The position numbers were made by a program, and so were the translations under genes. Source: Amylostereum areolatum (lineage: Eukaryota > Basidiomycota > Agaricomycetes > Russulales > Stereaceae). Taken from it: a DNA stretch of 64,000 nucleotides. The notes under the pieces are model-generated. The model made no database searches and was not told the DNA's origin. It worked only from the letters and a program-made list of their open reading frames with translations. Numbering within the stretch: the stretch's first letter is position 1; the number at the start of each line of letters is the position of its first letter. This document shows positions 9,293 to 22,806 of the stretch, piece after piece. The stretch is taken from positions 744,001 to 808,000 of the forward strand of contig SAXG01000006.1 in the NCBI GenBank assembly GCA_012932865.1. The letters are read 5' to 3'.

Positions 9293-12200
9293 ATGGGCAC
9301 GCGGCGGCGGGCCCTCGGGAACAGCCGAAAGCGAGCAACACACATTTGGACAACGAACTGGCGACGCGTCGCTCAGCACGCCTTGGTCCCATCCACGATG
9401 GAGGTAGGCCCGTACGCGTTTCCCATCTATATCTTTCTAACAGTGGTCTTTTTGCCCAGGTCTTGGCACCTTCCAACTCATCGACCGCCGCCGCGGTCAC
9501 ATTCATCACGTTCGTTCAAGACCTCAAGCGCAAGACCAAAACATGGGGTCCAATGATTGAACTTTGCGCCTCAGGCGAGAAGACACTCGAACGTTTCCGA
9601 TACCAGTTCCCGGATGACTGGCTATACAGCGATCAACTACGTGGAGAGTGGAGTGCATACAACGAGATTCTGAAGCGGAAGAATGATTCTATCCAGGAGC
9701 AGCTTGGTGCGCATGGTGGCTTCTGTACTTTCCACTTGCGCTGACATGGCTTTCTGTCATCGATTCCTTTAGCCGGCCTCCAGTTGAAGATTGTTGCGGA
9801 GGACAAGATCGTAGAGAACAAGATAAACGACGTGTTGGCGGAGTGGGAACAGACGCGTCCTGTCCAAGGGAATATGCGTGCCGACACCGCGATGAACATC
9901 ATCAATGTCTTCGAGGCTAAACTCAACCGTGTGCAAGAAGAGTACGATCTCGTTTGTCGCGCTAAAGAAGCCCTCGACCTCGAGCTCATTCGCCACGCGC
10001 GCCTCGAACCCGTCTTTGAGGAACTACGCGACCTCAAGGCCGTGTGGACCGCCCTCTCGGGTATCTGGAGCCAAATAACCGAACTCCGGGAGCTTTCGTG
10101 GGCGACCGTCCAGCCGCGGAAGCTGCGGCAGCAGATCGACGGTCTCCTAAGCAGTACGAAGGAGATGCCAACTCGGATGCGCCAGTATGCTGCCTTCGAG
10201 TACGTGCAGGATGTTCTGCGCGGTTTGTTGAAGTCAAATTTGTTGGTCGGCGATCTGAAGGGAGATGCGTTGAAGGATCGGCATTGGAGGCAGCTCTTCA
10301 AGAACTTAAAGATGTCGTCGCAGCCCAGCTTGACTTTGTACGTCGTTTCTAGCTTTTTATGCCATTAGCCTGCTGACGCTACGCATTGTAGGATGACTCT
10401 CGGAAACGTTTATGACCTAGACTTGAAGAAGAACGAGAGCCTGATCAGGGAGGTGATCATGCAAGCTCAAGGAGAAGTATGTTATTCGCCCACAGTCACG
10501 TTCTTCGGGACTGAATCATGTTCTCGGTCAGTTGGCACTCGAGGAGTACATCAAACAAGTCAAGGAGATTTGGACCAATTATACTCTCGATCTCGTCAAC
10601 TACCAGAACAAGTGTCGTCTTATCCGGTGCGCCGTCTCCAATATACGCGATGTTTTTTCGATCTCTAATTACATAGGACTAGTGGGTGGGATGACCTGTT
10701 CAACAAGTGCAGCGAGAATCTGAATTCATTGGTCGCCATGAAGCTCTCGCCATATTACAAAGGTGTGTTTAACGTGCGCTAGCTCTGAGACCCTCGCTTA
10801 CGTCGTCTGCAGTATTCGAGGAAGAAGTAGGTGTACTTCATTGTGCGTGTGTATCCGTCATTGACACTTTTCTAGGCTAGTTCTTGGGAGGAGAAATTGA
10901 ACCGTATCCATGTTCTTTTCGGTATGATGGTACTTGACTGACGTGTGGACATTCTAACCGTGGCTTGTCAGATGTGTGGATTGATGTGCAGCGACAATGG
11001 GTCTATCTGGAAGGTATCTTCTCAGGCAGCGCTGACATCAAACACCTACTTCCGGTGGAGAGCGCGCGGTTCCAAAATATCAATACCGAATTCCTCACCG
11101 TCATGAAGAAGGTCTACAAGTCTCCATTCGTTCTTGATGTTATGAATATCCCTCAAATCCAGAAGAGTCTCGAGCGCCTCGCCGACCTGCTCAACAAGAT
11201 ACAGAAAGCACTTGGAGAGTACCTCGAACGCGAGCGCGCATCCTTTCCCCGTTTCTACTTTGTTGGAGACGAAGATCTTCTGGAGATTATCGGTAACAGC
11301 AAGGACATTGTACGAATCATGAAGCACCTCAAGAAGATGTTCGCCGGCATTGCAACCGTCAGGCTCGACGACGATTTGACGCAGATACAAGGCATGGCCT
11401 CCCGTGAAGGCGAGGAGGTCGTGTTTAGGGAGCCTATCCTCCTCAAGGACTATCCGAAGATCAATGATTGGCTTGCTCGCATTGAGCATTCCATGCGCAT
11501 CTCCCTTGCCCAACTCCTTACCGACGCGGTTGATGAGCTGCAGACATTCTATGGCACTGGTGATTCCCTTCCGATGGATCAATTCATCGCGTGGGTGGAG
11601 AAATTCCCTGCCCAGCTGGTCACATTGGCTATTCAAGTAGCCTGGACAGCTTCCATCGAGTCTGCGTTTGAAAGCGGAACTCCCCCACATGCGCCCCTTG
11701 AGGTCGTTCGTCAAAGCCTGGACCTTCTCGCAGATGTCGTGCTTACAGAGCTTAGCCCGGTCACTCGGCGCAAGTGTGAGCACCTCATCACGGAGCTCGT
11801 CCACCAACGTGATGTCACCCGTACCCTCATTCAAGAGAAGGCTGCAGACAACAAAGCCTTTGCATGGTTATACCAAATGCGCTTCTACCTCGATCGGTCA
11901 CTTGAGCCTCTCGACCGTCTTGCGATCCGTGTCGCCGATGCCATGTTCCCTTATGGATGGGAGTACCTCGGCGTGCCCGACCGCCTTGTACAAACACCCT
12001 TGACCGATCGCTGCTACCTCACTTTGACTCAAGCCTTGGACAATCAATTGGGTGGATCGCCGTTCGGACCTGCGGGTACCGGGAAGACCGAGTCGGTCAA
12101 GGCTCTTGGTGTTCAGCTCGGTCGGTTCGTGTTGGTATTCTGTTGTGATGAAACCTTCGATTTCCAGGCCATGGGTCGTATCTTCGTTGGGTTGTGTCAG

Positions 12201-15200
12201 GTAGGAGCGTGGGGCTGTTTCGACGAGTTCAATCGTTTGGAGGAGCGGATTCTTAGTGCTGTCAGTCAGCAAGTCCAGAGTATTCAACAAGGCTTGGCAG
12301 CATTGGTAAAGAACCCGAACGCTGAGATCGAGCTGGTCGGCAAGAATCTAAAAATCAACAAGAATATTGGTGCGTAATCTGAGGACCATCATGAATGGTG
12401 TGCTGATTAACGGCGTAGGCATTTTCATCACGACCAATCCCAACTACGCTGGTCGCTCTCAACTGCCGCCTAACCTGACCAAGCTTTTCCGACCGTATGT
12501 ACCTGGTGGACTATGTATTTTCGGTTTCCTAACCCTACACCCCAGCATGGCAATGACACGACCAGACCGAGAGCTTATTGCTCAAGTCATGTTATTCTCC
12601 CAGGGTTTCCGTACAGCGGAATCCCTTGCGTCCAAGATCGTTCCATTTTTCAACCTTTGCGACGAACAGCTTTCTCCCCAACCTCACTACGACTTCGGCT
12701 TGCGTGCCCTCAAGGCCGTACTTGCCAGTGCTGGCATTCTCAAGCGCGAACGCCTTCAAGATGCACGCTCTAGAGGAGGAGAGGCAGATGTTGGGGGATT
12801 GTCCGATGTCGTCTCCGAGCAGGTCATCCTCATTCAAAGTGTGACCGAGACCATTGTTCCGAAGTTGGTTGCCGACGATGTTCCTTTGCTGACCAGGTTT
12901 GTTTCCCTTTGTTCGATTTATGCTCCTAGTTGATCCTCGTTATGCAGCCTGCTCGCCGACGTGTTCCCCGGTACTGACTATTTCCCAGTCGATCTTGGAG
13001 CTCTACGCGAGCATATTGGCAAGGTTTGCGAGGAACGGCGCCTCGTACAAGGCGAGCGCTGGATCAACAAAATCCTCCAGCTCTACCAAATCCAGAAGAT
13101 TCAGCACGGTTTAATGATGGTCGGCTCTTCTGGTAGTGGCAAAACAAATGCTTGGCAGGTTTTACTCGCAGCTCTCGAGAGACTGGACGGCGTCGAGGGT
13201 GTTTCGTACGTAATCGATCCCAAGGCCATGCATAAAGACGCATTGTACGGCACCCTGGACCAGACGACAAGAGAGTGGAACGATGGTCTGTTCACCCATG
13301 TCCTTCGCAAAATCGTGGACGACGTCCGTGGCGAGAGTAGCAAGAGGCATTGGATCATCTTCGATGGTGACGTTGACCCCGAGTGGGTTGAGAACTTGAA
13401 CAGGTAAGAATGCCACAACAGACCTTGTTCACGAAACTGAATTGGGTCGTTCTAGTGTGTTAGATGATAACAAGCTGCTCACGTTGCCCAACGGCGAACG
13501 ACTCAATCTCCCCTCGAATGTTCGCATTATGTTCGAGGTTGAACACCTTCGTTACGCCACTCTCGCTACCGTTAGTCGGTGCGGTATGATTTGGTTCAGC
13601 GAGGATGTTGTGGAACCTCCGATGGTATATCGCCAGTATCTTCACACCTTGGCTTCGGTGCCTCTCGATGCAGAGGACGAAGATGCATTGGATATCCCTG
13701 GCCGCCGCGCCGACGAAGCGGCTGTGTCTAGCGTCAATCTTGCTACACAGAAGGAGATCGCCGGTATCCTCGAGCCATACTTCGTCGATGGCGAACTCGT
13801 TAGCGCGGCCCTTGATTATTCCACATCTATCGAACACATCATGGACTTCACTGCGACCCGCGCCCTCAACACGTTATTCTCACTCCTTAACAAGACCGTC
13901 CGCAATGTCCTCGAGTACAACGCCCAGCATCTAGATTTCCCCCTTCCTCCCGACCGTATGGAGCAGTATGTGAGCAAACGCCTCCTTGTTAGCGTTGTGT
14001 GGGCTTTCGCTGGAGATGCCAAACTCGACCTTCGGGCCGACCTCGGACACTTCCTCAGCAAGCAGACAGGCATTGATCTGCCTCCACTTACCCCGGGCAG
14101 CTCCCTTATCGACTTCGATGTCCAGGTCGCTTCGGGCGACTGGACTGCGTGGGCTTCGAAAGTTCCCCAAATCGAAATTGAGCCTCATGCTGTCACTGCA
14201 TCAGATGTGGTTGTGCCCACCATGGACACTGTGCGCCACGAAGAAGTTCTCTATTCCTGGCTGTCCGAGCATAAACCCCTAATGCTCTGTGGACCTCCTG
14301 GTTCCGGGAAGACGATGACTCTATTCAGCGCACTCCGGAAGCTTCCCGATATGGAGGTCGTCGGCCTGAACTTCTCCAGCGCCACCACCCCCGAACTCAT
14401 ACTGAAAACTTTCGAGCAATACTGCGAGTACCGCAAGACCCCGAACGGCGTCATCCTCGCACCCGCCCAGCTCGGTCGCTGGCTTGTTGTGTTCTGTGAC
14501 GAGATCAACCTGCCTGCGGCAGACAAATATGGGACCCAACGTGTGATTTCCTTCATCCGTCAACTGGTCGAATCGGGTGGATACTGGCGGACTACCGACA
14601 TGGCCTGGGTGAAGCTGGAACGTATCCAATTTGTTGGCGCCTGTAATCCTCCAACAGATCCGGGTCGTGTTCCTCTCAGCCACAGATTCCTTCGCCATGC
14701 ACCCCTCGTCATGGTTGACTATCCTGGAGAGGTCTCGCTCAAACAGATTTACGGCACATATGTCCGTGCCATCCTCAAAGTCGTGCCGAACCTTCGTGGG
14801 CACGCCGATCCTCTCACCGACGCCATGGTCTCTTTCTACCTTGCGTCGCAGAAACGCTTCACCACCGACGTGCAGGCCCACTACGTCTACAGCCCGCGTG
14901 AACTTACACGCTGGGTGCGTGGCATTTACGAAGCCATTCGCCCTCTCGAAGTGCTGACGGTGGAAGGTCTTGTCCGAGTATGGGCGCACGAAGCTCTTCG
15001 CTTGTTCAGCGACCGGTTGGTTGCAGAGGAGGAAAGACAATGGACCGACGACAATATTGATGCAACTGCGCTGGAGCACTTCCCTACAGTCAGCAAGGAT
15101 GAGGCTTTGTCTCGACCTATCTTGTTCTCCAACTGGACGTCAAAGAACTATATTCCAGTCGACCGTGAGGCACTTCGAGAGTACACCAAGGCCCGTCTAC

Positions 15201-18200
15201 GGGTTTTCTATGAGGAAGAATTGGATGTGCCCCTTGTCCTCTTCAACGATGTTCTGGACCATGTTTTGCGTATCGATCGTGTGTTCCGACAAATACAAGG
15301 TCATCTGTTACTCATTGGTGTCAGTGGCAGTGGCAAGGTAAGCAGCCAGTCATTGGACCTAGCTTTTGACTCACCCAATCCGTAGACCACGTTGTCCCGT
15401 TTCGTTGCCTGGATGAATGGTCTCAGCATTTTCCAGATCAAAGTGTCGAACAAGTATACTGGTGACGACTTCGACGAAGATCTGCGGACTGTGCTGAGGC
15501 GTGCAGGTACGAAAGGAGAGAAGGTTTGCTTCATCATGGATGAATCCAACGTTTTGGATTCTGGATTCCTCGAGCGGATGAACACCCTTCTCGCCAATGC
15601 CGAAGTGCCAGGTCTCTTTGAGGGAGATGAGCACGCCGCCTTAATGACCGCGTGTAAGGAAGGCTCACAACGAGATGGCCTTATGCTCGACTCCCATGAA
15701 GAGCTGTACCGCTGGTTCACCCAACAGGTCGCAAAGAACCTCCACGTAGTCTTTACGATGAACCCTCCGGAGAACGGCCTTGCATCCCGTGCAGCAACAT
15801 CGCCCGCCTTGTTCAATCGCTGTGTCCTCGATTGGTTTGGAGACTGGTCCGACCAAGCGTTCTACCAAGTCGGCATGGAATTCACGCAAACCCTCGATCT
15901 CGACCTCTCGTCCTATCAACCCCCTGCACACTTCTCAATCGCGTACCGCGATCTTTCTCTTCCTCCTGTCCATCGCACTGCCGTCGTCAACGGTCTAGTT
16001 CACGTCCATGTGTCGTTATACCAGATCAACCAAAGGCTCAGTCGCCGACAGGGTCGATACAACTACGTCACCCCTCGCCACTATCTGGATTTGTAAGTGG
16101 TCTGTTAAAATAATCTATAAAAAGCGACACTGACAGTATTTTGTAGCATCAACCACTATGTGCGACTTTACAACGAAAAGCGCGATGAGCTGGAGGAACA
16201 GCAACGCCATCTTCATGTTGGCCTGGATAAGCTCCGCGACACGGTCACCCAGGTGGAGGACTTGCGGAAGAGCCTTGCGATCAAGCGTACCCAGCTTGAG
16301 GCGAAGAACAAAGAAGCGAACGAGAAGCTGCAACAGATGGTCCGCGATCAACAGGAGGCTGAGCAGAAGAAAGCTGCTTCCATCGAGATCCAAGCCGCGC
16401 TAGTAGAACAAGACAAGCACATCAAAGAGCGGAAATCCGTCGTCATGGCGGATCTTGCGGACGCAGAACCTGCCGTACTCGAGGCACAGGCAGCTGTCAG
16501 CAACATCAAAAAGCAGCACCTACAAGAAGTACGTACAATGGCGAATCCACCAGAGCCCGTCAAGTTGGCCATGGAGTCCGTCTGTACAATGCTCGGGCAT
16601 AAAATCGACAGCTGGCGTACGGTCCAAGGTCTAATCCGTCGCGATGATTTCATCCAGCGGATCGTCAATTTCGACACCACCAACCAGATGACACGCCAGC
16701 TCCGTGAGGCCATGAAGAAGAACTTCCTGAGCCATCCCTCGTTCAACTTTGAGACGGTCAATCGCGCCAGCAAAGCCTGTGGCCCTCTCGCGAAGTGGGT
16801 CATCGCTCAAGTTCGTTTCTCTGAGATCCTGGATCGCGTGGAGCCTTTGCGCAACGAGGTGCAGTCTCTAGAGAACCAAGCCGAGCAGACAAAGCAGCAG
16901 AACACGACCATCATTAACATGATCGCCGAGCTCGAGGCCAGCATCACTCGATACAAAGACGAGTATGCCCTGCTCATCAGTCAAACTCAAGCGATCAAGT
17001 CAGAGATGGACCGCGTCCAGGGCAAGGTCGATCGTAGCATGAAATTGCTGGAGAGCTTGTCTTCTGAGCGCGCTCGGTGGGAGTCTGGAAGTCGTACATT
17101 CGACGCCGAAATGAGCACCATCGTTGGCGACGTTCTGTTGTCGGCAGCCTTCCTGGCTTACGGTGGCTTCTTCGACCAACAATACCGCGAGAGCATGTGG
17201 ACGGAGTGGATGAATCACCTCACGGAGGCGAACATCAAGTTCAAGCCAGAACTTGGCTTCACCGAATATCTATCCACAGCGGACGACCGTCTCAGCTGGC
17301 AATCCAAGGGACTTCCTTCCGATAACTTGTTCACGGAGAACGCGATCATGCTCAAGCGTTTCAGTCGTTACCCTCTCATCATCGACCCCACTGGCCAGGC
17401 CACGACCTTCCTGCTCAACGAGTACAAGGACCGCAAGATCACCGTCACAAGTTTCTTGGACGAAGCTTTCCTCAAGGTTCTCGAAAGCGCGCTTCGTTTC
17501 GGAAACGCCCTTCTCATACAAGATGTTGAGCATCTGGATCCGATCTTGAACGCTGTCCTCAACAAAGAGATCAGGCGAACAGGCGGGCGTGTTCTCATTC
17601 GTTTGGGTAGTCAAGACATAGACTTTTCACCATCCTTCACCATGTTCCTCTCAACACGGGATCCCTCTGTTGAGTTCTCGCCCGATATCTGCAGTCGTGT
17701 CACGTTCGTCAACTTTACGATGACGAGGAGTAGTCTGCAGAGCCAGTCCCTCGACCAGGTACTCAAAGTCGAGAGGCCGGATACCGAGCAGAAGCGCACG
17801 GACCTGATGAAGGTTCAAGGCGAATTCCGTGTGCGCTTGCGTACGTTGGAGAAGCTTCTCTTGCAGGCCTTGAACGAGTCTTCTGGGAACATTTTGGACG
17901 ACGACAAGGTCATCGACACCTTGGAGACCCTCAAGCGCGAGGCGGCCGAGATCACCCGTAAGGTCGAGGAGACGGATGTCGTCATGAAAGAGGTCGAGCA
18001 GGTCACGACCGAATACCTTCCGTTGGCTCAGGCATGCAGTGCTGTCTTCTTCGTTCTCGAACAGCTCAACCTCGTCAACCATTTCTACCAGTTCTCCCTG
18101 CGCTTCTTCTTAGACATCTTCGACTACGTTCTTCACCACAACCCCCACCTCCATGGCGTTACAGACCATGCTGCGCGTCGGGACATTCTACTCAAGGACC

Positions 18201-20764
18201 TATTCCTCGTCGTGTACAAGCGAACCTCGCGCGCACTGTTTCACCGCGATCACGTCATGCTCGCGGTGCTTTTGGCACAAGTCAAGCTGCGCGGGATCGA
18301 AGACATTACTGAAGAACTCGAATTTCTTCTGGAAAGTGGTGACGGACCGGCTGTCTCTGGAGACAGCGGTGACCAGCCCATCTCAGCTTTGACACCGGAG
18401 CAACAACGGCGTCTCGAGGTGTACGCGAAACAGTCTCTCTTCAAGCCAGTGCAAAGTCATATCATCGAGCACGAGAGTGACTGGGTGCCGTGGCTAGCGT
18501 CAAGCGATCCCGAGAGGTCAGTCCCGTCACCGTGGGACCCAAGCACTCGTAAGTACAGTACCCTTCTTGACACTAAATCTGACACTTATGATATGTTATC
18601 TACCCAGCATCTGTCGAAGCTGTCCGCTCGATGCTCATCGTCAAATGTCTTCGACCCGACCGTTTGCTCCAGGCGACCGCGGCATTTGTTCAAGTGGCCT
18701 TCGAGACCGACATATCTGCAGAGGCAGCTTACGATCTGGGTGCTATGGTCGCAGAAGAAGTACAAGCACAGACACCTCTCGCGCTGGTATCCGTATCAGG
18801 GTATGACGCAAGTTACCGTGTAGAAAACCTTGTGCAGAGCACCCAGTCTCGTTGTACGTCTGTCGCCATGGGTTCTCAAGAAGGATTCGGTCTAGCAGAC
18901 CAGGCGATCGGCATCGCGTCCCGTCAAGGCACATGGGTATTGTTGAAGAACGTTCACCTTGCACCATCATGGCTCGGCCAACTCGAGAAGAAGCTTCAGA
19001 CTTTGAATGCTCATCGCAACTTCCGTATATTCCTCACCATGGAAGCCAACCCGTCAATCCCTGTCAACATCCTGCGCCAGTCCCGTATCATCATGAATGA
19101 GCCACCACCGGGTATCAAGGCCAACCTGACAGACTCTCTCCGTAGTATCAACCCTGCCCGTTTGACCCAAGGCCCTGCAGAAAAGGTTCGCCTATACTTC
19201 CTCCTGGCTTGGTTCCACGCCGTCGTACAAGAACGCCTTCGCTACGTTCCCTTGGGCTGGAGCAAATCTTACGACTTCAACGACTCGGATATGGCCTCTG
19301 CCTTCATGACCATCGATGCGTGGCTTCATTCGATCACTAAGGGCAGGGCAAACGTCGACCCGGAACAAATCCCGTGGGATGCCATTCGTACTCTGATCAA
19401 GCAATCCGTATACGGAGGTCGTGTCGACAGCGACTTCGATCAACGTATCTTGGACGCATTCGTAGATAGCTTGTTCACACCAGCCGCGTACAACGTCGAC
19501 TTCGACCTTGTGCCGAGTACAAACGCTTCACACATACTCACTGCACCTGACGGCACAAAGTTGGATCAGTTCATGTCGTGGGTTAAGGGCTTGCCGGATC
19601 GCGAGCCGCCATCGTGGCTGAGCCTGCCACCAACCGCCGAGCGTGTGATTGCGATTGCTCAAGGTGAGTTTCGCAGCCTGTTATGATTAAAATCCCAGTA
19701 CTGACACTATCGTTCCTAGGGAACGAGCTTCTGGGCAAGTTGCGGAAGATGAGGACACTGGCTGATGACGACGATGAGGGAGCCGCTGCGAGTGGTCCAT
19801 CGAAGGTCTCCGCTTCCCAGCAACCCGCCTGGATGCGCACCCTGCACGAACGTAGCCGGGAATGGCTTGGCCAGCTGCCAGCGGTGCGTTCTGTTCTTTC
19901 CATATCAGTCGCCGCTTGCTGACTGTCGCGTAGACCTTCAATACACTGCAGAAAACATCTGGAGAGAATCAAGACCCGCTCTTCCGCCTCTTCTCCCGCG
20001 AGGGCTCCATTGGACAGAAGCTTCTGCATTCCGTTCGTAAAGATCTGGCGGACATCGTCAAGGTTTGCGAAGGAGAGCTCAAGCAAACGAACCATCTCCG
20101 CACCCTTATGAGCTCTCTGACGAAAGGTAGGTTTGTTTTCTCCGACGGTGATCACTTTGACTGACACGTTCGTAGGCACAATCCCCACGCACTGGCGAAA
20201 ATACAAAGTTCACAAGACCATGTCCGTGTCTGAATGGATACCCGATTTCGCACGGCGTCTTGTTCAGCTCGACAGCATTGCGACCCTGGACAATCTGACC
20301 AACATCGAAGTCTGGCTGGGAGGGCTCTTCTTCCCAGAAGCATACATTACCGCGACCCGACAAGCTGTGGCTCACCGCAAAAAGTGGAGCTTAGAGACGT
20401 TGCACATGCGACTCGATATCGAGCGAGTGAACGACCCGAGTGCTTTCATAGTGGACGGTAAGTTGCCCCACTTTCCTTTGCAACTCAGTATTGAATTCGC
20501 GGCGCAGGTCTGGTTCTGGAGGGCGCCGCGTGGGAGAGGGAACAGCTCGTGCTCAACCAGGGCGAGTCGGTCAGACTGAACCCGTCACAAGTCCGCTGGG
20601 TGCAAGTTGACCACGTAGACGCGGAGCAAGGGAAGCTTGTCAATCTGCCGGTGTACCTCAACAACGATCGCAGCGATGTGCTCTTCACGGTTGACTTACC
20701 GTTCGACAGCAGCGCGGGGGCATTGGTGGCTACGCGTGCGGTCTGTCTCACGGCTGGCGGTTAG
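9293..20764 (+). CDS. dhc2: Cytoplasmic dynein heavy chain, C-terminal gene: linker and complete motor, no tail (split dynein)
   Basis: Nineteen introns (9404-9459, 9707-9772, 10338-10391, 10477-10531, 10627-10682, 10763-10812, 10827-10875, 10922-10971, 12370-12418, 12495-12545, 12897-12947, 13404-13455, 15338-15385, 16093-16146, 18549-18607, 19664-19719, 19884-19933, 20127-20175, 20458-20507) leave 10,467 nt, or 3,488 residues in one frame. Order: linker (DHC_N2) from ~residue 45; AAA1 Walker [13 protein letters not shown] (~780) and Walker [12 protein letters not shown]2 [11 protein letters not shown] (~1083); AAA3 [11 protein letters not shown] (~1453); AAA4 GVSGSGKTT (~1796, split by an intron); stalk coiled coils with the microtubule-binding domain (~2040-2330); AAA5-6 and C-terminal domain. 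A canonical chain has AAA1 near residue 1,900, so about 1,100 tail residues (DHC_N1) are absent. Agaricomycetes are known to encode dynein in two genes. ATG 9398 is an alternative start. Confidence 0.95.
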
Positions 20765-20979
20765 AATGTGGGATGATGATTGGATGGTTTGCTGGGTCTC
20801 TGACTGATGGATGCTTGGAACTTTTGCGTGCGATTACTTACGAATGCATAATACTTGTCGTATAGTTTGTTCTTGTATACCCACTCCCGCGTACGAATAT
20901 TTTGTGATCACGAATATGTTATGACTTTTTCACGAATGGTTCACTTGGCTCCGAGTATGGGTGGTTGAATGGGCACGAT
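20765..20979. other. Convergent 3' intergenic gap
   Basis: A 215-bp AT-richer spacer between the stops of the dynein gene and homoserine kinase. It must hold both 3' ends; no other feature is seen. Confidence 0.4.
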
Positions 20980-22175
20980 CTATTTTTCTATGTGCTGGAC
21001 AATACTGCCGTCTGATACGACATCTAGAAGCTTCCAATCGACATCCACCCCCTTTCCCTTGAAGATCTCGCGCGCATCCTCGGCGATGCGTTCGAACCCT
21101 CCCACGGCAAGTGCGAGAATGGTCGGTCCCGCACCAGAAAGACAGATGCCCAACAGGCCGGGATGGGAGCGGGGGGTAATGGAGGATGTGACTTCGGGCA
21201 AGCCTGGGATCTGTTGGAGAAATCATGGGAGTGAGATGCAAGCTGGGGAACGTGGACGAGGGTGGGACGTACGAGACTGTTGCGGTAAGGTTGGTGAACG
21301 CGATCCTTCATGGCCTCGTAGATCAATTCGGGATCGGGGGGTGATTGCGCGAGCGCGGTGGTGAGCACAGCAAGCCTCTGCAGGTTGAACACCTGGAATG
21401 ACCACCACCGCCAGTCAGATGCGCCTATACAACGAGGGATCGAAAGTAAACGCACCAGGTCCTTGCGCGAGTACTCTTGCGGAAGCACCTCACGCGCCTT
21501 GGCCGTGCTCAGCTCGAATCTGGGTATGATCGCCACGGCCTTGATCTCACTCGCCCATCCGAACCGCACGTAGTGTCCTATGCCCAACGGCGGCACAGGA
21601 GGGTCGCGACCCCACTCAGGTCCCGCGTCAGGTGGATATTCGGGGAGGACCTCGCTCAATGGTACGCTCGCTGCTTGGGTGGCTGCAGGATCCAGCTCTC
21701 GGAGGTAAGAGCCCACGAACCCGCCCACGAGGGCGGCGGTGACATTGTCCGGATGGCGCTCGACCATGAGCGCGAAGTCGAGCATTCGCTCGGTAGACAA
21801 GTGGAGCTGGCCGAGCGCATCGCCGAGAAGGACACCTGCGATGACGGCCGCACCGGAGGATCCCAGGCCGCGACCGAAGGGGATCTCGTTGTGGGCGTGG
21901 ATGGAAAGGTTCGGGGGGAAGGAGGGTTGGTCGTTGCACCGTAGAACGTAGAGCGCGACGCGGGTCGTCAGATTTTTGTAGACATCAAGGGGAACTTCGT
22001 CTGCGCCTTCACCGGTGTAAGTGATTTTTGGGAGGGCAGTGGGTGGGGAGGAGGACGATACGGTGACGGTTAACGTGAGGTAGAGGGAAAGGGAAAGACC
22101 GACAACGTCGAAGCCGGGGCCGATGTTGGCGGAGGTGGCGGGGACCCGTATCGTGATGGTGCGGGCGGTGGCCAT
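20980..22175 (-). CDS. THR1: Homoserine kinase (threonine biosynthesis)
   Basis: Two introns (21393-21455, 21211-21272) leave 1,071 nt, giving 356 residues, typical for fungal Thr1. It is a GHMP kinase: the N-terminal motif ITIRVPATSANIGPGFDVVG, the ATP-binding loop PFGRGLGSSGAAVIAG around residues 105-120, and the C-terminal GHMP motif GICLSGAGPTILALA. The enzyme phosphorylates homoserine at O4 with ATP, the step before threonine synthase, in the cytosol. The ATG at 22175 is chosen because the conserved strand begins a few residues later; an upstream in-frame ATG (22232) would add a Ser/Thr-rich stretch of doubtful use. No lesions are seen. It is convergent with the dynein gene. Confidence 0.96.
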
Positions 22176-22806
22176 CCGAGTCGTCGTCGATGTCGTGAAA
22201 GGACCAAAGAAGATAGCGGGGCTGGGGAACAAGATAGATTCATAGCTATCCGAAGATAAATACAGGAGACCGAGAAGAGCTCACCGGTTACTCAGACCTC
22301 AGATACTTACGCGTTCAAAAGACGTTCTCTATGCACGGTCTTTCCAATGCAGATTTGCTTGAAAAAAGGCGTCGATGTGGGGGACGACGAGCTCAGATTC
22401 AAGAGTTGTTCAAGGTGAGAGGTCCGCGCTTCGACCGACGTCTCGGCCGATGCCCAGCAGCATACTCGACCATCTCCCGCTGAGGTACGAGGCAGTCTCC
22501 ACCTGAACGGAAACGTGTTCACAGGGGTAAATCTACCGTTTCACCACGTCCACAGAGAAGATAGGTGTGGAAGACAACGACGTCAAAAAATGCTATTATA
22601 CACCAGGACGCAAGCGTCCGTCTATCATTGGTTTGTCTGTATGATACAATGGGTGCGTGCGTGCAATTAACCAAATTCCTACATCCTTGCTCTCTTCCAG
22701 AGAAATGCAACGAGGTTAACGTGGGTATACCCAAGATAAAAAAGATAGGGGATCAAATGTCGAAGAGGTGGGGACGACGGAGGCGGAAAACGAGACAGGC
22801 GGAGGC
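22176..22806. other. Intergenic, THR1 promoter and 3' end of next gene
   Basis: No coding signal. The left part should be the THR1 promoter; the right part holds the 3' end of the secreted-protein gene. Confidence 0.4.

Noticed and set aside
11046..11834. Long minus-strand open frame (262 codons)
   Set aside because: It lies inside a clearly conserved dynein exon on the other strand; no domain of its own.
12370..12418. Possible unspliced extension of the AAA1 exon of dynein
   Set aside because: The sequence is a clean 49-nt intron and its removal restores the conserved GIFITTNP segment.
14321..15079. Minus-strand open frame (252 codons)
   Set aside because: It mirrors the AAA3 region of the dynein gene; a shadow of biased codon use.
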